Source: Vicinamibacteria bacterium (GTDB lineage: Bacteria > Acidobacteriota > Vicinamibacteria > Vicinamibacterales > UBA8438). Taken from it: 64,000 bases of DNA. The notes under the pieces were generated by a model. It made no database searches and was not told the origin of the DNA. It worked only from the letters and a program-made list of their open reading frames with translations. The stretch's first letter is position 1, and every line of letters begins with the position of its first letter. The stretch spans positions 1 to 64,000 of the forward strand of contig JAJEEU010000020.1 of assembly GCA_022820825.1 (NCBI GenBank). Reading direction: 5' to 3'. Shown here one piece after another: positions 61,401 through 64,000 of the stretch. A program made the position numbers and the translations under genes.

Positions 61401-62078
61401 GACGTGACCTTCGCCTACAGCGCCAACCTGGACCTCAACGACGCCGTGGAGGGCGTACCCGGGCACGGCTTCTCCGCCAATCCGCGCGGCAGGGTGGCGC
61501 GCTTCGACGCGAGCGCCGTCGCTGACAGCCGCAACGACCTGTTCAACGCCACCAGCGGCCTGTTCCACTCGTCCAACGTCGAGTACGGCTCCGAGCTCGG
61601 GCGGGCGGCCAGGTACCTCAAGTACCTCGGTCAACAGTTCGCATACCGGCGACTTGGAAACGTCGTGCTCGCGTCCGCCGCACGCATCGGGCTCGCTACC
61701 GGTTTCGGCAGCCCGCTGCATCTCACCGAGCGTTTCTTCGCCGGCGGCGGGAACACCGTGCGCGGCTACGGGCAGGACAGCCTTGGTCAACTCGGCAGCG
61801 CGGGCGCGCCGACAGGCGGGCGCGCACTTCTGATCCTGAACCAGGAAGCGCGATTTCCCTTGTGGCGGCGGTTCTCGGGCGTGGGTTTCTTCGACGCCGG
61901 CAACGTATTCCAATCCCTGCGCGACATCGCGTTGGATGACCTGCGCTTCGGGACCGGCTTCGGGCTGCGTTTCGACAGCCCGCTCGGGCTCGTCCGCGCC
62001 GACTACGGATTTCCGCTGCGCAGCCGGGAGCGAGGGCAACGCGGCCGGCTCTTCATCTCGCTCGGCCAGGCGTTCTGA
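55494..62078 (+). CDS. TamB-TamA fusion: TamB-type body, POTRA repeats and Omp85 barrel in one chain
   Basis: 2194 residues from GTG 55494. An N-terminal inner-membrane anchor (about 13-45, LAAACAAVAAALLLVAAFLT), then an AsmA/TamB-like beta-rich body to about 1440, with the conserved TamB C-terminal domain (GRVRFGNRTYEIDTGAVDF near 1237 and PPLPESDIASVLLTGRPLDQ near 1300). From about 1455 the chain has several POTRA repeats (VAAVEVRGEPGIDAGMLREL; YHIGQVRVSGTRSRSELDV; VIEQVVVEGAPRTHPTL), then an Omp85 barrel from about 1856 with the loop-6 motif NTVRGYGQDS near 2083 and a final ...LFISLGQAF. Normally TamB and TamA are separate proteins; here the bridge is covalent. The start has no strong shine-dalgarno. 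Confidence 0.9.
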   Translation: MPARFFRIRWSPRRLAAACAAVAAALLLVAAFLTPLPAIVLRTVLLASLDRQFGIAATIGRVEFDAARLSVALQDVSLAAHGHPREPFLRAGEVRVDLTWSALWDGPALEELVVRRAAVSVVRRGDGSSNLPASGDGANETGRLPVPVLPIERLDITGLTVDWRDEYADFAARLPPTTVRLSPRGGGGSGGTVAFDGGGSATWRGWATRLARLRGEIEFDGAALGIRRLALSGPELDLRLYGRLEPIFANPRISIEYEADAALEWVAALLSAPPAAGRLSAAGEVSGTVERLEVSSELAGDAIEFNGVEADRVDASVRVTPAGVELDSLRVELAGGVLTAAGSLARDADRSGRFDAAWSGVDVDRLLAAFRADAPVVLDAAAEGSLAASWTALDPRSVVASGGTRLVADGASGAGVSIEGSDGRWHVTLDQTLADAVSVSGSMDTALAADALAGGRWNDAPLAGSLNLTCNNLGACSRLLDAARGAGALAPLDGTAGGRFELGGTLGRPVLSGMLEAYGLTAGPATLDSAEARLHADVDGLRVDDVQLRAGPNAATGGLRLQPPDGALDGAFTAVVSDLGAVGLETPPGWAAAGRGQVRITIGGSIRQVEAAAAFEFDGIEVAGVDVGAVAGHAVLDAGSEVRADLRAPELGATVAASLSGPAAERRFRLRGRTVDADIARLAPPSAALAGRVTLAVDADGPLDNLAASALEVRIGDAEASMGGLPVHVARPAVISYGADGLRAEDLELVFGRSRLRAGGGLRPAGDEALEVVLAGRVADLAAVAGPLSGLPPGSLDGRIRVELSATGAPDAVDLAGSLELDDGAIAIEGRPGPGGITARATLADGLLRIASLRAAWAGATIEGSAELPIEFGSAWLPAAVSVRHADRRRPAAARFDIDALTPAVLAGYLDPAALDRLAGAAGGTVELELSAPDLASTRGRLTLSEAAFVAAGIPFAQRQTTEIVLENGFAAIRSFDWGNETSRLAVAGRVPLAGDAGADLSLTGDLDLRALGALVPALGALGAAAAGSARVDARLTGPLAGPDASGRVELADGELRVAEPRLTLTDLNGALRLAGNRVTADNLTGSANGGRVTIRGGWSFAGAGARNAFTIAGEGLALEIPSGLRSEADVDLELASTGDGLALTGAVDLLRGAYREPFVLAGGLFELLGREPGVATIEAGGGDGADVQLDVRVVTGDDIVVANNYLDAELGGDLRVGGTLRAPAVTGRAALREGGRVRFGNRTYEIDTGAVDFIDPDGIVPALTLEAHTRAGGYDITLEASGSGGDWSTSLRSEPPLPESDIASVLLTGRPLDQAAVGLAADAREQALGLASSELLAQVGRGIGVDVRIGADGPAYDDGVLFDPSLIATDLNPASRLTVGRDLRDNVRLVFSRGLRDDDMAWLVDYLPRNNVEVRALFDDERRRAYEFRHVTSAGAPERGAPTARAAARARPEVAAVEVRGEPGIDAGMLRELLALESGDTFDFHRWQDDRETLETRLRELGFLEARVRARRTPRPAGTSVDLTYEVTLGPRTRLRVTGYRLPDSVRRELEAIWSRAVFDTFLTEELTARVTAHLAGEGYLRAAIDVQAGGDPAAEVGGAPRVKEVAVSIDPGPRSDTRRLVFEGVAVEEQAALQALAAATGLDAGAWIDPEPLATAVRDWYRGQGRLRAAVEVGEARFTDRDAELPVLVAAGAQYHIGQVRVSGTRSRSELDVREAAAIRRGDVYTEAAVLDARRRIAASYRRAGHAAVRVSAESVVADPSHTVEVRLEVVEGPLRVIEQVVVEGAPRTHPTLVARALDLQPGGPVDPLAWNLARRRLYETGVFRSVDIVARELPAADDAGADGSTPVEARVTLEEWPPYRLRYGLRLTDEAAALGESTGRTLRVGAGGDFTRRNLFGRGLTAGVSAHADRGRQALRAFLTVPTLLGRDVETNLFAARRRARTGPDAADFVANATTFTVEQRMRPSDDVTFAYSANLDLNDAVEGVPGHGFSANPRGRVARFDASAVADSRNDLFNATSGLFHSSNVEYGSELGRAARYLKYLGQQFAYRRLGNVVLASAARIGLATGFGSPLHLTERFFAGGGNTVRGYGQDSLGQLGSAGAPTGGRALLILNQEARFPLWRRFSGVGFFDAGNVFQSLRDIALDDLRFGTGFGLRFDSPLGLVRADYGFPLRSRERGQRGRLFISLGQAF

Positions 62079-62126
62079 CCGCATGCACCGCTGGCGCCCG
62101 CCGGGCGGCGGCGTGCGCCGCGCGCG

Positions 62127-63431
62127 CTACAGCGACGCCATCAGCAGCGTCGCAATGCCCAGGAAGCTGAAGAAGCCGACGATGTCGGTGACGGTGGTGA
62201 GCACGATGGACGACGACTGCGCCGGGTCCTGCCTGACCGCCACCAGCCCCATCGGCACGAGCGCGCCGGCCAGGCCGGCGACCAGCATCGACAGGACCAT
62301 CGAGGATGCGATCACGGCCGTGAGTCCGAGCGATCCGCTCCAGACGAACACGCCCGCCGAGGTCGTGACCGCGACGCCCAGGCCGTTGATCAGGCCGACT
62401 GCGCCCTCCTTCACCGCCACCCGGCGCCAGTGCCGCAACCGCACCTCGCGCAGCGCCAGACCGCGAATCGTCACCGCAAGCGCCTGCGAGCCGGTGTTGC
62501 CCGACTGGCCGGCAACCACCGGCAGCAGCACCGCGAGCGCCGTCACGCGCGCTATGGTGTCCTCGAACAGGCCGACGACGGCCGCCGCCAGGAACGCCGT
62601 GAGCAGGTTCACCTGCAGCCACGGGAGCCGCTTGCGCACGGCGAAGCCGACCGGCGACAGGGCGTGCTCGTCCTCGCTGGCGCCGACCATCGTCTGGACG
62701 TCGCTGCTCGCCTGCTCCTCGATGGCCGGCGACAGGTGGTCCTGGCGCACCACGCCGAGTAGCCGGGACTGGGCGTCGACTATCGGCAGCGTGCCGGCAC
62801 GAGTCCGCGTCATCAGCTCGACAACGTCCTCGCGCGGCGTCATCGCCGGCACGGCGTAATGTTCTTTCCGGACCAGCGCCTGCGCTGCCGTTGCAGGGTC
62901 GGCGGTTGCAAGCCGCGCCACTGGGACCATCCCGGCGAGCCTGCCGTCGCTGTCCACCAGCGCGACGTCGTTCAGGTCCTCGTCGTGGGCGGCGCGCAAC
63001 TTGCCGAGGATGTTGCCGGCCGCGGTGTTCGGCCTGAACGTGGGAATGCGAGTGGTCATGAGGCCGGCCGCGGAATCGGCCGGATAGACCATGAGCTCCC
63101 GGAGCTCGCGCGCCTCGGCGGGGGGCAGCTTCGAAAGCAGGCGGTGCCGGTCCTCGCCGGCCAGCCGGCCGCACACGACCGTGGCATGGGCGGGATCGAG
63201 CGCCCGCAGCGCGGCGACGCCCCGCTCGTCGGACAGGCGGGCCAGCACATCCGCCGCGCTGGTCGGCGTCAGGGAAGCGAAGACCGCCGCCGCGGAGTCA
63301 GCAGGCAGGCGTTCGAGAACGCCCGTGATGTCGCCCGTGTCGCGCTCCTCGAGCAGCGCGGCGACCTCTCCGGGGTGCCGTACGACGTAGTCGCCAGCCA
63401 GCGCCGCACGTACCGTCGCTGCATCCATCAT
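62127..63431 (-). CDS. mgtE: Magnesium transporter MgtE
   Basis: 434 residues. N-terminal MgtE_N superhelix (about 15-120: HPGEVAALLEERDTGDITGVLERLP ... ADVLARLSDERGVAAL), then two CBS domains (about 130-250: MTTRIPTFRPNTAAGNIL, VPAMTPREDVVELM), then a five-helix transport domain (about 275-434) with LLTAFLAAAVVGLFED, LLPVVAGQSGNTGSQALAV and ending in helices. ATG 63431 overlaps the stop of the upstream CBS gene by four bases. All parts for Mg2+ gating are present. Confidence 0.95.
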   Translation of the reverse strand: MMDAATVRAALAGDYVVRHPGEVAALLEERDTGDITGVLERLPADSAAAVFASLTPTSAADVLARLSDERGVAALRALDPAHATVVCGRLAGEDRHRLLSKLPPAEARELRELMVYPADSAAGLMTTRIPTFRPNTAAGNILGKLRAAHDEDLNDVALVDSDGRLAGMVPVARLATADPATAAQALVRKEHYAVPAMTPREDVVELMTRTRAGTLPIVDAQSRLLGVVRQDHLSPAIEEQASSDVQTMVGASEDEHALSPVGFAVRKRLPWLQVNLLTAFLAAAVVGLFEDTIARVTALAVLLPVVAGQSGNTGSQALAVTIRGLALREVRLRHWRRVAVKEGAVGLINGLGVAVTTSAGVFVWSGSLGLTAVIASSMVLSMLVAGLAGALVPMGLVAVRQDPAQSSSIVLTTVTDIVGFFSFLGIATLLMASL

Positions 63432-64000
63432 CCGCCCGCCGTTGCTTCGGGCGACCGTCGCGGTGTGTGCCCAAGTACATCCATCAATTCACCGACCGCC
63501 GTGATGCCGGCCGACCAGGCCAGCTCACCGAGGTCGAGCGCGACGGCGGCGGCAGCCGCCGGGCGAGCCGCGTAGCCTCCCAGTTGCCGCACCGTCTCGT
63601 AGCGCATGATGCCGATCAACCGGCCGGCGCCGTCGACTACCGGCGGCGTCAGCAGGTCGGTCCACGCCGGATGCGCCAGGATCGTCGCACGTTCGGCGTT
63701 CGCAGGAATGGCGGTTAATTCGCGGCGTGCAATCACCCCCAGCGACGCGCCGGGCGCGGACGTCAGCAGCGCGCCGAGCTCGACGATCCCCAGCAGCACG
63801 CCGTCGGCGCCGGTCACGAAGAGATAGGGCTGGCCGCTCAGCCGGGCCTGGCGCAGCCGTCGTTGCGTTTCGGCCACGGTCTGCTCCGGCGCTGCTGTGA
63901 TGCATTCCGGGTCGAGCAGCGCGCCGGCCGTACCGGGCGGGTACTGCATCCGGATACGGGCCCGGCCGGCCGCCCCGGGCGACATCCGGTCGAGAACCTG
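63428..64000 (-). CDS. MgtE_N and CBS-domain protein, partial at 5' end
   Basis: 191 codons are visible; the frame is still open at the window end (VLDRMSPGAAGRARIRMQYP), so the N-terminus lies outside. The visible part has the end of an MgtE_N-like domain (YPPGTAGALLDPE) and two CBS domains (GQPYLFVTGADGVLLGIVEL; LTPPVVDGAGRLIGIMRYETV). It ends without any transmembrane helix. It overlaps mgtE by four bases (ATGA), so it may be a separate cytosolic regulatory partner or a duplicate that lost the channel part. An internal ATG at 63985 is not the true start, because the family similarity continues past it. Confidence 0.85.
   Translation of the reverse strand, partial: QVLDRMSPGAAGRARIRMQYPPGTAGALLDPECITAAPEQTVAETQRRLRQARLSGQPYLFVTGADGVLLGIVELGALLTSAPGASLGVIARRELTAIPANAERATILAHPAWTDLLTPPVVDGAGRLIGIMRYETVRQLGGYAARPAAAAAVALDLGELAWSAGITAVGELMDVLGHTPRRSPEATAGG

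Noticed and set aside
56646-62084. Minus-strand frame of about 1800 codons opposite the TamB-TamA gene
   Set aside because: Same codon-bias shadow effect; no homology-like motifs, and the plus strand has continuous domain structure.
38-63985. CRISPR array, prophage or insertion sequence
   Set aside because: No regularly spaced direct repeats, transposase, integrase or phage structural motifs were seen on either strand.

Overview
The window is about 64 kb of very GC-rich bacterial chromosome. The cell is Gram-negative: there are Oar-type and Omp85-type outer-membrane proteins, an Mla system, Tat and Sec signal peptides and c-type cytochromes. Several gene families here (DUF1592/DUF1587/DUF1588/DUF1585 cytochromes, DUF1552 proteins, Oar-type TonB receptors with a carboxypeptidase-like N-terminal domain, PQQ-like beta-propellers, periplasmic ankyrin proteins) are typical of Acidobacteriota, so an environmental acidobacterium (for example Vicinamibacteria) is the most likely source. 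This is inferred from family content; there is no rRNA to confirm it. No phage, insertion sequence, integrase or CRISPR array was seen. Gene density is high, and no gene-free gap exceeds about 270 bases.

Layout. 1-2.6 kb: dnaX (partial), the SRP RNA just upstream of it, and tRNA-Ser(GGA). 1.4-38 kb: an exported, redox-rich accessory region. It holds four paralogues of an unrecognised secreted family (RTPWG...DLQGVW / DPPDGR / YACHE), two copies of a DUF1592-cytochrome plus DUF1552 pair each next to a periplasmic ankyrin protein, two PQQ-like propellers, several metallo-beta-lactamase-fold and serine hydrolases, an Oar receptor, a cytochrome/copper-monooxygenase-like protein, a Zn/Cd-type P-ATPase, a formylglycine-generating-enzyme-like lipoprotein and one toxin-antitoxin pair. 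39-45.6 kb: two minus-strand operons (DUF4143 ATPase-amidase; MBL hydrolase-cyclase-cytochrome-cation/proton antiporter). 45.7-62 kb: cell-envelope genes, namely a BON-barrel/MlaE/MlaF/MlaD-like operon, an ECF sigma/small membrane protein/MscS-like operon, an outer-membrane protein, and a 2194-residue protein that joins a TamB-like body to POTRA repeats and an Omp85 barrel. 62-64 kb: mgtE overlapping an upstream MgtE_N-CBS gene that runs off the window.

How the genes fit together. Most products are predicted to be exported, and at least five carry CxxCH haem motifs. This suggests periplasmic oxidative or hydrolytic metabolism of an unknown substrate, with uptake through the Oar receptor. The envelope block looks like one functional neighbourhood for lipid transport, outer-membrane assembly and envelope-stress regulation. 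The strongest candidates for undescribed biology are the single-chain TamB-TamA fusion, the non-canonical Mla operon, and the repeated DUF1592-DUF1552-ankyrin module, one copy of which carries an internal amber codon and a truncated duplicate of its ankyrin gene.
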